64,000 nucleotides of DNA from an uncultured Agathobaculum sp. (GCF_944380985.1 NZ_CALWJJ010000009.1:1-64000), one strand, 5' to 3'; counted from the stretch's first letter, positions 25,573 through 33,691 are shown. Translations and numbers: made by a program. Notes: a model not told the origin generated them from the letters alone.

Positions 25573-26466
25573 ATGAAGCTGTATACCTATCAAATCAATA
25601 ACGACGGCGTCGACCGCATTGGCGTTGAGTGCGCCGGCTGGCCCGGCATGCTCTGGCCGATCGAGTCGTTCGGCCTGAAATTTTCCAGCATGAACGAGCT
25701 GATCTGCCGCATCACCCCGGCGCAGCTAAGCCGCATCGCGGATGCCGAGGCGGCGACCGAAGGCGCCGCCCTGCGCCTGGCAAACGTGCGCCTGCGCTCG
25801 CCCCTGCCGCACCCCGAGCAGGATATTATATGCCTTGGTATCAACTACGCCGAGCATGCGGTCGAGTCTGCGCGCTTTCACGAGCAGTCCTTCCTGCTGA
25901 GCCAGGAAAAAGCGACCTATTTCAGCAAGCGTGTCTACGAAACCACGGGCAGCGGCGACCCGATCCCCGCCTATGAGGGGCTGGTCACCTCGCTCGACTA
26001 CGAGGTTGAGCTGGGCGTCATCATCGGCCGGGATTGCAAAAATGTAAGCCAGAGCGAGGCGCCCAACCATATTTTCGGATATACGGTCATCAACGATGTC
26101 TCCGCCCGCAATTTGCAGACCGATCACCACCAGTGGTATTTCGGCAAATCGCTCGATGGCTTTGCCCCCATGGGTCCGTGCATCGTCACTGCCGACGAGA
26201 TCGCCTTCCCCCCTGCGCTTGCCATCCGCTCGACAGTCAACGGCGAGGTGCGCCAGAGCAGCAACACCGATCACCTACTCCATTCGATCGCCGAGATCAT
26301 CGCCGAGCTGTCGCAGGGCATGACGCTGCGCGCGGGCACGATTATCGCCACCGGCACGCCCGCAGGCGTGGGTATGGGCTTTACGCCGCCAAAGTTTCTC
26401 AAAAAAGGCGACGTAGTTACCTGCGAGATTGAGGGCATCGGCCAGCTGACCAACACGGTCAAGTGA
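25573..26466 (+). CDS. Fumarylacetoacetate hydrolase (FAH) family protein
   Basis: This 297-residue protein has an N-terminal domain (about 1-75) and the FAH fold (about 80-297). The metal ligands are two Glu in DYEVELGVIIG (about 140-145) and an Asp in KSLDGFAPMGP (about 193). ATGTPAGVGMGF near residue 260 is also typical. The family cleaves carbon-carbon bonds or decarboxylates 2-oxo acids; the substrate is unknown here. GGAGCG precedes the ATG. The Pth2 gene follows with almost no gap. Confidence 0.88.
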   Translation: MKLYTYQINNDGVDRIGVECAGWPGMLWPIESFGLKFSSMNELICRITPAQLSRIADAEAATEGAALRLANVRLRSPLPHPEQDIICLGINYAEHAVESARFHEQSFLLSQEKATYFSKRVYETTGSGDPIPAYEGLVTSLDYEVELGVIIGRDCKNVSQSEAPNHIFGYTVINDVSARNLQTDHHQWYFGKSLDGFAPMGPCIVTADEIAFPPALAIRSTVNGEVRQSSNTDHLLHSIAEIIAELSQGMTLRAGTIIATGTPAGVGMGFTPPKFLKKGDVVTCEIEGIGQLTNTVK

Positions 26467-26474
26467 GCTGGAAC

Positions 26475-26906
26475 ATGAACGCCATGGATAAACCCAAGCA
26501 AATGATCGTCATGCGGCGCGATCTGAAAATGCGCAAGGGCAAGATCGCCGCGCAGGCCGGACACGCCTGTGTGACTGCTGTGCTCGCTGCGCTCGCACGG
26601 GAGGGGCGTCTGAACGAGGTGCGGGTAACAGGCGGCGAGATAACGCTTGCGCCGAGTGAAAAGCCCGCTACGCCGCTGAGCGAATGGTTTGCGCGCGGCG
26701 TTACCAAGGTGTGCCTGTATGTCGACTCCGAAGAGGCGCTGCTCGCGATCGACCGCCAGGCAAAAGAAGCAGGGTTGCTCTGCGCGCTGATTTGCGACAG
26801 CGGCATCACCGAGTTTCACGGCACGCCGACTTATACCTGTCTCGCTCTCGAACCTGCGCTGCCCGAAACGGTTGACCCCATCACCGGCTGCCTACCGCTG
26901 TTCTGA
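26475..26906 (+). CDS. Peptidyl-tRNA hydrolase 2 family protein
   Basis: This 143-residue protein matches the Pth2 (PTRH2) family: KQMIVMRRDLKMRKGKIAAQ then AGHACVTAV, followed by KVCLYVDSEE and TEFHGTPTYTCLAL. Pth2 hydrolyses peptidyl-tRNA and is mainly archaeal and eukaryotic, though a bacterial group exists. The ATG at 26475 lies 9 bases after the FAH stop; no good ribosome site is seen, so it probably depends on coupling to the upstream gene. An in-frame GTG at 26463 overlapping the FAH stop is an alternative. Confidence 0.85.
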   Translation: MNAMDKPKQMIVMRRDLKMRKGKIAAQAGHACVTAVLAALAREGRLNEVRVTGGEITLAPSEKPATPLSEWFARGVTKVCLYVDSEEALLAIDRQAKEAGLLCALICDSGITEFHGTPTYTCLALEPALPETVDPITGCLPLF

Positions 26907-26934
26907 CAGAGTATACACCGGCACACGCTCAATA

Positions 26935-26971
26935 TAAAAAAGTGCATTGCGTTTTGCAATGCACTTTTTTA
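26935..26971. terminator. Bidirectional terminator between pth2 and a convergent gene
   Basis: Hairpin AAAAAAGTGCATTGC / GCAATGCACTTTTTT with loop GTTTT; both strands get a T tract, fitting the convergent genes. Confidence 0.93.
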
Positions 26972-26988
26972 CGTCCAGTGTGCTTTTA

Positions 26989-27486
26989 TCAGTTCCGCTT
27001 GCGGCGGCCATAGCCCATGTCCTGCAACAGATTGCTTAGCAGGTGAAGACGCTCGGCAAGCATCTCGTCATCACGCGCAAGCGCGTCCGCAAACAGCCTA
27101 ATGTCCTCGTCGATCATCGGGTTATCCGCGCATATCGAGACGGTCATCGCGTCGCCCTGTATGCCGATCCGGTCGATCATGGGATCGGCCTCGTCATACA
27201 GTTTTGGATAACGGTAAGCGTCCGCAAAGTAACCGCGTGTGCGGCAGATCAAAATCGCAAGATCGAGCACACGGTGCAGCGGCATCTCCTCGGATTGGCG
27301 CGACCATTTTTCGCCCGTGTATCGCCATACTTTTGCGGATATATCCACACGGCCGCGCTCGTTCCACTGCGCAAGACCGAGAGACAGCCCTTTTGCATCA
27401 CTGTGATAGGCTGCGCGTCCGTCCACCTGCTCATAGTTCTCAACTGTGACGACGGGCTTATGTTTGAGCATCGTTGGGATTTTCAT
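26989..27486 (-). CDS. Conserved uncharacterised protein (DUF6530-like)
   Basis: This 165-residue soluble protein has no signal or membrane segment. Conserved-looking stretches are VTVENYEQVDGRAAYHSDAK, LGLAQWNERGRVDISAKVWR and EEMPLHRVLDLAILICR. I recall similar proteins filed as DUF6530; no function is known to me. AAGGAGAGG precedes the ATG. It is transcribed alone, with a perfect palindrome over its predicted start site. Confidence 0.72.
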   Translation of the reverse strand: MKIPTMLKHKPVVTVENYEQVDGRAAYHSDAKGLSLGLAQWNERGRVDISAKVWRYTGEKWSRQSEEMPLHRVLDLAILICRTRGYFADAYRYPKLYDEADPMIDRIGIQGDAMTVSICADNPMIDEDIRLFADALARDDEMLAERLHLLSNLLQDMGYGRRKRN

Positions 27487-27502
27487 CTTTATCCTCTCCT
27501 TT

Positions 27503-27529
27503 ATTTACTAAATTAGTGATTTAGTAAAT
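27503..27529. promoter_or_regulatory. Operator-like perfect palindrome
   Basis: ATTTACTAAAT and ATTTAGTAAAT form an 11-bp perfect inverted repeat with a 5-base spacer. It covers the predicted start site between promoter and ribosome site of the gene at 26989. No regulator gene is adjacent. Confidence 0.6.
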
Positions 27530-27531
27530 GC

Positions 27532-27559
27532 AGTATAGCATATTATACAGCCCGTGCAA
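27532..27559 (-). promoter_or_regulatory. Promoter of the DUF6530-like gene
   Basis: On the minus strand TTGCAC (27559-27554), a 16-bp spacer and TATACT (27537-27532). A second TATAAT nearby has no matching -35. Confidence 0.5.
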
Positions 27560-27580
27560 ACCACTGGCCTTCTGGGGAAC

Positions 27581-27610
27581 AAAAAAACGGCTGCAAAAGC
27601 AGCCGTTTTT
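27581..27610. terminator. Terminator of the MBOAT operon
   Basis: A perfect 12-bp hairpin AAAAACGGCTGC / GCAGCCGTTTTT with loop AAAA lies 5 bases after the lipoprotein stop codon at 27615, followed by more T on the minus strand. Confidence 0.92.
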
Positions 27611-27614
27611 GTTA

Positions 27615-28208
27615 TTACTGCACCGCTTCCACGGTCTCGACGCCGTTTTCACGGTAGGTGTAGACGGTAAAGCTGCCGTAGCTCCAGATACCATCCTCGC
27701 CTGCGCCCATACAGCTAGGCGAATAGCTCTTCGACTGCGGCGCGCCAAGTGCGCTCTCCAGCGCGGCGGCCGAGCCGCCAATATAGCCCGAGGCCTGCGA
27801 AGCTGTCGGGGCTGCGGGCTCGGGCGTGGGGGCCGGCTCAGGCGCCGGGTCCGGTGTGGGCGCCGGGGCACTGGTCTGCGGCTTGGTGGCCGTGCTGCCC
27901 GTACCCGTCTGCGCGGACGATGCGCCGCCGCCTGTACCTGCCGGCGCGGACGATGTGTCACCGCCCGTCGTACTACTCTGCTGCGTCGTCTGCGAGATGG
28001 TCTGATTCGCATCCGCCTGGCTGCTATCCGTGCCCGGCTGCTCGGCTTCATCCTGCGCCGTCTCTCCGGCATCCTGTGCCGGCGTGGTCGTCTCGACCGT
28101 CTCGTTTGGCTCGGTGCCATCCTCTGCCGCAGCATTTTCGTTACCGCCGCAGGCGGCCAGGCTGCCGCACAACACAAGCGTAAGCAATAATGCAGTCCAT
28201 TTTTTCAT
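27615..28208 (-). CDS. Lipoprotein with Ser/Thr/Pro-rich linker, unknown function
   Basis: This 197-residue protein has a lipobox (SLAACGG), then about 115 residues of low-complexity Glu/Thr/Gly/Pro sequence (such as APAPTPDPAPEPAPTPEP), and a compact C-terminal 55-residue domain. That domain reads GYIGGSAAALESALGAP, YSPSCMGAGEDGIWSYG and FTVYTYRENGVETV. The linker likely carries the end domain through the wall. ATG at 28208 sits 9 bases from AGGAGG; an upstream in-frame ATG overlaps the ribosome site. It is the last gene of the four-gene operon. Confidence 0.72.
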   Translation of the reverse strand: MKKWTALLLTLVLCGSLAACGGNENAAAEDGTEPNETVETTTPAQDAGETAQDEAEQPGTDSSQADANQTISQTTQQSSTTGGDTSSAPAGTGGGASSAQTGTGSTATKPQTSAPAPTPDPAPEPAPTPEPAAPTASQASGYIGGSAAALESALGAPQSKSYSPSCMGAGEDGIWSYGSFTVYTYRENGVETVEAVQ

Positions 28209-28242
28209 CTTGCTCATCCTCCTGTATCATTTGTTACTCTGG

Positions 28243-29322
28243 TTATTCGACGGAATTTGACTGCGTTTGGTTCCCGAGATCCGGGGGATAATGGATCAAG
28301 TTTGCAAGATTGCGCTCGACGATCTCGACGATCACCGTATCACCTGCCTGCACCTGTTCCAGCGGATAGGGCATCTGGCGCGTGATCGTTGCCTCGCGGA
28401 AATCCTCGGCCAGGAAAGGATAGAGCGCGTTGCCAAACGAATCGCGGCAGAGCAACAGCCGGCCGTTTGGCGCTGTGGGATTTACCGTCTCGATGAGGAT
28501 GTCCTCCGCCGTGCGCGGTTCACGGACATGGGAAAAGCTCGTCTCATACTGCTGCTGCGACTCGCGCGCACTGCCCTTGGGATAGAGCATCTCATACAGG
28601 TCGCCGCGATGGGTCTGTGCCGTCGTATAGGCCGCCTGCGCAAATGCGGTATGCGGCAGCCCGAGCGTGTCCATCAAAAAATCGTGCGCAAGCGCCGCGC
28701 CACGGTTTGTCCAGTGTGAGTCTGTTCGCAAGTAGAGTACCTCGTCCTGTGCGGATAAAAAGGTAAACAAATCCGCATAGCGAACTTCGTATTCTGCAAG
28801 CAACGGCCGTAGTCTCTCATAATTGCCCTGTCCATCGCTTTGCAGGTAGCGTGCGGGCATGTGCGCCGGGTAGAGCGAATTTTTGTTTGGCGCGATCGTG
28901 AAGATAAACTGCGCGCCGCGCGAAATGCAGTATGCCTGCATGTCAGCCACAGTCTGCGCAATCTGCCGCAGTTCGGCGTCGGTCAGCGTGGCACGATTCT
29001 GGTAGTCGTCCAGTGTCTGGGCGTAGTACAGCCAGCCGTCCGTGCCGTAGATCACATCCTCAGCCGGCGAAGTTGCAAGCAATGTGGTCTGCAATACGGC
29101 ATTTGCAGTCACCATCTCCTGCCGCAGCGCAAAGTGGTCGGCAATATAGTCGGTGACCTGCCCAAGCACCTCGGTATTCCAGCGGCCGTCCTCGGTTTTA
29201 AGCGTGGGCACGGGCGATAAGCGTTCGTTTGCCGCGGCCTCGGTCGGCGGCAAAAACAGCATGCCGGCCGACGGGATGATGCAAAGCAGCAAAAATGTCG
29301 CAGTGAAAATCCGGTATTTCAT
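28243..29322 (-). CDS. DHHW/AlgX-like SGNH-family protein, MBOAT partner
   Basis: This 359-residue protein has an N-terminal signal anchor (about 5-25). Its AlgX/DHHW-type SGNH domain has the His-Trp motif RTDSHWTNRGA and the nucleophile Ser in RDSFGNAL. Such proteins move acetyl groups from an MBOAT partner onto an exported polysaccharide. The MBOAT gene ends 10 bases upstream, so the two probably work as a pair, as AlgI with AlgX/AlgJ. ATG at 29322 follows GAGGAGG; the longer ORF start has no site. The polymer modified is not known. Confidence 0.82.
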   Translation of the reverse strand: MKYRIFTATFLLLCIIPSAGMLFLPPTEAAANERLSPVPTLKTEDGRWNTEVLGQVTDYIADHFALRQEMVTANAVLQTTLLATSPAEDVIYGTDGWLYYAQTLDDYQNRATLTDAELRQIAQTVADMQAYCISRGAQFIFTIAPNKNSLYPAHMPARYLQSDGQGNYERLRPLLAEYEVRYADLFTFLSAQDEVLYLRTDSHWTNRGAALAHDFLMDTLGLPHTAFAQAAYTTAQTHRGDLYEMLYPKGSARESQQQYETSFSHVREPRTAEDILIETVNPTAPNGRLLLCRDSFGNALYPFLAEDFREATITRQMPYPLEQVQAGDTVIVEIVERNLANLIHYPPDLGNQTQSNSVE

Positions 29323-29332
29323 GGCAGCCTCC

Positions 29333-30709
29333 TCAGAAACGGAAGTAGATAAACGGGTTGAACGTGCCTGCCGACAGGTTGAACATGCAGAGTACGAGCA
29401 GCACCAGCGCTCCTGCAAACGTCACAGCCTCCCGTTTCGGCTCAAGCCGCTTTGCCAGCGGAAAACTGAGCGCAAGCGCGAGCAACAACGTTACCGCAAA
29501 CGCGGGCGTAAACAGCGCGCATACGGTTGCCGTTCCCGTCCAGTCCAGACCAATGCCGGTGAACATCGCCGCAAACATCGCGCCTGCTTGCGAAAGCGTA
29601 TCTGCTCGAAACAACGTAAAGCCCAGCACGACGATCAGCAGCGTATAAATCCGGCCAATCAATTTGCCCTTGAACCACCTCGACGGCAGCGCGCCACAAT
29701 CCTCCAGCACAGAAAACAGCCCGTGCCACAGTCCCCAAAGCACAAAATTCCAACTTGCGCCGTGCCACAGGCCGGTAGCGAAGAACACAATAAAGCGATT
29801 GGTCCAGGTGCGGCCGCGCCCTCTTCGGTTGCCGCCAAGCGGGATATACAGATAATCGCGAAACCAGGTCGACAGCGAGATATGCCAGCGCCGCCAGAAT
29901 TCCTTTATCGTGGTCGAGGCGTAGGGGTAGTTGAAGTTTTCAAGAAAGTGAAACCCGAACATATGCCCCATACCGATGGCCATATCGCTGTAACCGGAAA
30001 AGTCAAAGTAGATTTGCAGGCTGTAACAGATCGCCCCTGTCCATGCAGCAAACATGCCGATCTCCCCGGCGGGCAGGCCGAATACCGCATCCGCCATCTG
30101 CCCCATCGCGTTGGAAAGCAGCAACTTTTTGGACAGACCGCAGATAAACCGGCGCACACCGAGCGCAGTCTGATACGGGGTAGTGCACCGCGCGTCGATC
30201 TCTTTATCAATATCGTGGTATTTGACGATTGGGCCGGCAATCAGCTGCGGGAAAAACGAAATATACAGCAAAACCTTGATAAACGAGCGGGAAACAAGCG
30301 AGCGGTCGCGGTACACATCGACCACATAGGATAAACCCTGGAAAGTGAAAAACGAGATGCCGATCGGCAGCGAAATACCAGTTAACGGAAGCGACAGACC
30401 GAGCAGTCCATTTATCGTACCGATGGCAAAATCCGCATATTTATAAACCGCGAGCATACCGATGCCGCCCGCAACGGCAAGGCCGACGCCAAGCTTCGGA
30501 AATCTGCCTGCCACAAGCAGACCGCACAAGTAATTAAGCAGCACCGAAATCAGCAGCAACGGCAGATAAACGGCTTGTCCGAAAGCGTAAAAGATCAGGC
30601 TCGCCGCGAGCAGCAGCGCATTTTTCAGGCGCACATCGCGCGCCATACGTTCGAGCAAAAACACCGCCGGTAAAAACACAAACAAAAAAACAGCCGAACT
30701 GAAAACCAT
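29333..30709 (-). CDS. MBOAT family O-acyltransferase (AlgI/DltB-like)
   Basis: This 458-residue membrane protein has about eleven helices and the MBOAT signature HGASWNFVLWGLWHG, with the active His about residue 320. The preceding FWRRWHISLSTWFRDYLYIP stretch is also typical. It passes acyl groups, usually acetyl, across the membrane to a partner SGNH protein, here the next gene. A DltB role is unlikely because no dltA or dltC lies nearby. Confidence 0.9.
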   Translation of the reverse strand: MVFSSAVFLFVFLPAVFLLERMARDVRLKNALLLAASLIFYAFGQAVYLPLLLISVLLNYLCGLLVAGRFPKLGVGLAVAGGIGMLAVYKYADFAIGTINGLLGLSLPLTGISLPIGISFFTFQGLSYVVDVYRDRSLVSRSFIKVLLYISFFPQLIAGPIVKYHDIDKEIDARCTTPYQTALGVRRFICGLSKKLLLSNAMGQMADAVFGLPAGEIGMFAAWTGAICYSLQIYFDFSGYSDMAIGMGHMFGFHFLENFNYPYASTTIKEFWRRWHISLSTWFRDYLYIPLGGNRRGRGRTWTNRFIVFFATGLWHGASWNFVLWGLWHGLFSVLEDCGALPSRWFKGKLIGRIYTLLIVVLGFTLFRADTLSQAGAMFAAMFTGIGLDWTGTATVCALFTPAFAVTLLLALALSFPLAKRLEPKREAVTFAGALVLLVLCMFNLSAGTFNPFIYFRF

Positions 30710-30733
30710 ATTAAAAATCCCTTTTTCTCTTTA

Positions 30734-31663
30734 TTATACCTGTTTTGCGTCTGCTTTAGCCGCCCGCATATAGTTTGCAATCGCAATGCCGCCGCTGACG
30801 AGCGCGAGCGACAGCAGGTTGCGCGGCGTCAGGATGTTCTCATCCAGCACGAGTGCGGAGAAGATTGCGCCAAACACTGGGATCAGGAACCCAAACAGGC
30901 TGACTCGGCCGACCGGAAACCTGCCGAGCAGTGCGGTCCAGACGGTAAACGCTGCCGCCGAGAGCACGATCATATAGCCGAGCAGCAGCACGCCCGGTAG
31001 TGTGACTGCACCAAGCCGTCCACCGCCTGCAATGCCGATGCCGCCCAGCAGCAGACCACCCAGCAACAATTGCCAGCCGGTCAGCAGCATGGGGTCGCGC
31101 CCTGGGGTGAATATGCGCGAGACCAACGCGCCCGCGCCTGCGGATGCCGCCGAGAGCAGTACCAGTCCATCTCCCATCGGGTGGAACCCGTCAAGGCCGT
31201 CCAGGCCAAGCGCCAACACGCCTGCAAAGCCGCACAGGCAGCCGAGCGCCTTGCGCCGGTCGAGCTTGTCATTTGGCAGGAATAGGTGTGCAAAGAGCAG
31301 TGCAAAGAAGGTTTGCGTACCCGAGAGCACCGCGCCCTTTGTGCCAGTCGTCGCAGACAGGCCAATATAATAGCATACATATTGTATCATGCTCTGAAAC
31401 AGGCTGATCGACAGGATTGGCCGCCACTCGCTGCGCACCGGCAGAATGCGCCGCCCTTTCAGCCTGGCGACGATTAGCACCAGCACGCCCGCCAGCGCAA
31501 ACCGCCAGCCTGCAAACAGCAGCTGCGAGAATGTGGCGTTGGCCGTGATTGCAAACAGCTCGTATCCCTTTTTAATACACGGCGCCGCGCTGCCCCAGAG
31601 CGCCGTGCACAGCACGGCCGGCATATATAGTTGACGCATCAGCGCTGGTTTTTGTTCCTGCAT
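30734..31663 (-). CDS. EamA/DMT-superfamily transporter
   Basis: This 309-residue protein has about ten helices in two EamA halves (about 10-145 and 155-300). Near the start CTALWGSAAPCIKKGYEL is typical. Transported compound unknown: a metabolite exporter or uptake system. ATG at 31663 follows AGGGA and the promoter lies over the longer ORF. It heads an operon with the MBOAT, DHHW and lipoprotein genes, with 24-34 base gaps or less. Confidence 0.85.
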   Translation of the reverse strand: MQEQKPALMRQLYMPAVLCTALWGSAAPCIKKGYELFAITANATFSQLLFAGWRFALAGVLVLIVARLKGRRILPVRSEWRPILSISLFQSMIQYVCYYIGLSATTGTKGAVLSGTQTFFALLFAHLFLPNDKLDRRKALGCLCGFAGVLALGLDGLDGFHPMGDGLVLLSAASAGAGALVSRIFTPGRDPMLLTGWQLLLGGLLLGGIGIAGGGRLGAVTLPGVLLLGYMIVLSAAAFTVWTALLGRFPVGRVSLFGFLIPVFGAIFSALVLDENILTPRNLLSLALVSGGIAIANYMRAAKADAKQV

Positions 31664-31698
31664 TTTGTTCCCTGCTTCCCATTTTTTGTCGCAACGCC

Positions 31699-31727
31699 AG
31701 TATACCATTTTGTTTTTCATGCCGCAA
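31699..31727 (-). promoter_or_regulatory. Promoter of the DMT-MBOAT-DHHW-lipoprotein operon
   Basis: On the minus strand TTGCGG (31727-31722), a 17-bp spacer and TATACT (31704-31699), about 36 bases before the ATG. Confidence 0.6.
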
Positions 31728-31739
31728 CCGAGAGTTTTA

Positions 31740-31767
31740 TTGGACACTTTACCTGCTATCCTATGTA
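31740..31767 (+). promoter_or_regulatory. Possible promoter of the small zinc-ribbon gene
   Basis: TTGGAC (31740-31745), a 16-bp spacer and a weak -10 TATGTA (31762-31767), giving a very short leader. Confidence 0.35.
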
Positions 31768-31785
31768 CAAAGAGAGGTGAGCGAC

Positions 31786-31959
31786 ATGATTTTCAGTTGT
31801 CAGACCAAGTGCTGCCATTTTCTATTTCAGGGCAGCGAGCGCACAACCGCCTGTCCGGACTGCGGCAAAAAAAACATCCGCCCAGCCACGTGGGAGGAGC
31901 GCGCCGCCTACTTCCGCCAGCGCACCGAAACCCTGGTGCACGAGCGCCGCTCCGGTTGA
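31786..31959 (+). CDS. Small zinc-ribbon-like protein
   Basis: This 57-residue basic protein has CQTKCC near the start and CPDCGKKNIRPAT in the middle, likely a four-cysteine zinc ribbon. The C-terminal half is charged (WEERAAYFRQRTETL). ATG at 31786 lies 8 bases past GAGAGG; an in-frame GTG three codons upstream lies too near the ribosome site. Function unknown; nucleic acid binding is possible. A strong terminator follows within 10 bases. Confidence 0.68.
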   Translation: MIFSCQTKCCHFLFQGSERTTACPDCGKKNIRPATWEERAAYFRQRTETLVHERRSG

Positions 31960-31966
31960 GCGCACA

Positions 31967-32006
31967 GTAAAAGACCTTCCGAAATCCGTTTCGGAAGGTC
32001 TTTTAC
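31967..32006. terminator. Strong bidirectional terminator
   Basis: A perfect 18-bp inverted repeat with a TCCG loop: GTAAAAGACCTTCCGAAA and its complement. It separates the zinc-ribbon gene from the convergent 34-residue ORF. Confidence 0.95.
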
Positions 32007-32074
32007 ATACCACTTTTGCTTGTCATTTGCTTTGGACTCCTTTGGACAGCCAACGCCGCCGTAATGTTATCACA

Positions 32075-32179
32075 TTACTTGCCAGTGCGACGTGCCTTGC
32101 GGGACATCGTCTTGATGCGGCTTGCGCTCAGATCCAACGTGCGCGCAGCGACCAGGTCGCTGAAGAAACCCTTCATCAT
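32075..32179 (-). CDS. 34-residue basic small protein, unknown function
   Basis: This short ORF begins ATGATG at 32179 and ends TAA at 32075. AAGGAG lies about 12 bases before the first ATG, and a plausible promoter stands 50 bases further up. The product starts MMKGFFSDLVAART and ends SRKARRTGK; it is basic at the C-terminus, with an amphipathic middle (DLVAARTLDLSASRIK). A terminator lies downstream at 31967-32006. I do not recognise it. It could be a small regulatory or membrane-associated peptide. Confidence 0.6.
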   Translation of the reverse strand: MMKGFFSDLVAARTLDLSASRIKTMSRKARRTGK

Positions 32180-32229
32180 TATTTGTCACGCTCCTTTATG
32201 TGATATTGTAAGACCTCTTTCAGCCTTCA

Positions 32230-32257
32230 ATAGTATCATACACGGAGCAACAATCAA
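32230..32257 (-). promoter_or_regulatory. Promoter of the 34-residue ORF
   Basis: On the minus strand TTGATT (32257-32252), a 16-bp spacer and TACTAT (32235-32230). The adjoining stretch 32258-32379 is strongly AT-rich and I see no gene in it. Confidence 0.5.
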
Positions 32258-32379
32258 AAACAAGCGGCAGCTTTTATAAATATTGCCTAATATATATCAT
32301 TAAATTTTATATATAATCACAATAGTAATTTTCATTTTACACATATATTACCAAAATTTAATAGTAAAAATAACAAAAC

Positions 32380-33564
32380 TCATTGATATTCCCTTGTCAA
32401 CTTTTCGAACAAGGGCAGCGCGCGGCGGATGGTGTCGGTTGTGACGCAGTAGGAAATGCGCATATGGCCTGGCGCACCGAAATCCGTTCCGGGCACAAGC
32501 AGCAGATCATATTTTTTAGCGCGCTCGCAGAAGGCCCGGTCATCCGGCTCAAGCGTTTGCGGGAATAGATAGAACGCGCCCGCAGGCTTAACGCAGCGGT
32601 AGCCCATCGCGGTCAGGCCGTCATACAAAAGGTCGCGATTGGTCTTGTACACGGTCAGATCGCCAGTCATACCGGTGCAGCGCGCCACAACGCGCTGGAA
32701 CAGGCTCGGCGCGCACACGTAGCCGAGCGCGCGGCCTGCGCCGCACACCGCAGCATACAGATCGGCGCTATCCGCCGCCCGCGGCGGTACGAGCACATAG
32801 CCGATACGCTCACCCGGCAGCGAAAGCGACTTGGAATACGAGTAGCAGACGATCGTATCGTCGTAGTATCCTGGCACAAACGGCGCTGCAACGCCGTCAT
32901 AGACCAGCTCGCGGTAAGGCTCATCCGAGATCAGATAGATCGGGTGTCCGTACTGTGTTTCCTTAGCCCGCAGCAGCGCGGCCAGGCGGCAGATAGTCTG
33001 CTCGGTATACACCACCCCCGAGGGATTGTTGGGCGAGTTGATAACGACCGCCTTAGTGCGCTCGTTCAGACGCTGCTCAAGCGCGGCAAAGTCAATTTGG
33101 AACCCTTGCACATCGGGCGGCACAACCACCGCCTTTGCGCCAGCGCCACTCTCGATGAACATCAGGTACTCAGGGAAATACGGCGCAAGTACGGCGATCT
33201 CATCGCCCGGGCAGGCGATCGCCTTGAACACACAGGACAGCGCCGCCGCCGCGCCTGCGGTTAGATATAAGCTGTCGCCCGTGTAATCCATGCCGAAGCG
33301 GCGGTTGAGATCGTCCGCCAGCGCCTGCCGCACAGTCGTCAATCCCTGCGCAGCGGTATAGCCATGCAGCGCGACCGGGTCGCCTGCGGCCTCCTCCAAG
33401 ATCGCCCGGCGTACTGCCTCGGGCGCGGGCACGCTCGGGTTGCCGATCGAAAAATCGAATACATTCTCTCTGCCGACCTCTGCGGCGCGCCGGCTGCCAT
33501 ATTCAAAAAGCTCGCGAATGCTCGAACGGTTGTTGCCGAGCGCCGCCATCTTCTGATTAATCAT
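32380..33564 (-). CDS. Pyridoxal-phosphate aminotransferase, class I/II
   Basis: This 394-residue fold-type I aminotransferase has an N-terminal FDFSIGNPSVPAPEAV, the Asn in INSPNNPSG (about 183) and the Asp/Tyr region LISDEPYRELVYDG. The PLP Lys is in YSKSLSLPGERIGY (about 242) and the C-terminal Arg in HMRISYC. Probably an aspartate or aromatic aminotransferase, but substrate is not decided. ATG at 33564 is used; the ribosome site AAAGGGG is rather far upstream and a TTG two codons earlier is possible. Confidence 0.87.
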   Translation of the reverse strand: MINQKMAALGNNRSSIRELFEYGSRRAAEVGRENVFDFSIGNPSVPAPEAVRRAILEEAAGDPVALHGYTAAQGLTTVRQALADDLNRRFGMDYTGDSLYLTAGAAAALSCVFKAIACPGDEIAVLAPYFPEYLMFIESGAGAKAVVVPPDVQGFQIDFAALEQRLNERTKAVVINSPNNPSGVVYTEQTICRLAALLRAKETQYGHPIYLISDEPYRELVYDGVAAPFVPGYYDDTIVCYSYSKSLSLPGERIGYVLVPPRAADSADLYAAVCGAGRALGYVCAPSLFQRVVARCTGMTGDLTVYKTNRDLLYDGLTAMGYRCVKPAGAFYLFPQTLEPDDRAFCERAKKYDLLLVPGTDFGAPGHMRISYCVTTDTIRRALPLFEKLTREYQ

Positions 33565-33594
33565 CAGCAAAACATCCCCTTTCTGCTGTGATTG

Positions 33595-33624
33595 ATTATA
33601 ACACAGCGCAAAAGGGGTTGACAA
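33595..33624 (-). promoter_or_regulatory. Promoter of the aminotransferase gene
   Basis: On the minus strand TTGTCA (33624-33619), an 18-bp spacer and perfect TATAAT (33600-33595). Confidence 0.7.
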
Positions 33625-33663
33625 GACGTGCGGAACAGATGAATACTATGTGCGCTCAGGCAT

Positions 33664-33691
33664 GAAAAAGGGAACGCGCCATGCGTTCCCC
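33664..33691 (-). terminator. Terminator of the topoisomerase operon
   Basis: Hairpin GGGAACGC / GCGTTCCC with loop GCCAT; on the minus strand TTTTTC follows. It lies 36 bases after the ParC-like stop codon. Confidence 0.85.

Noticed and set aside
27521..28177. 218-codon Arg/Pro-rich frame on the minus strand
   Set aside because: It is the shifted frame of the lipoprotein linker at 27615-28208; the real frame has a signal peptide and a ribosome site.
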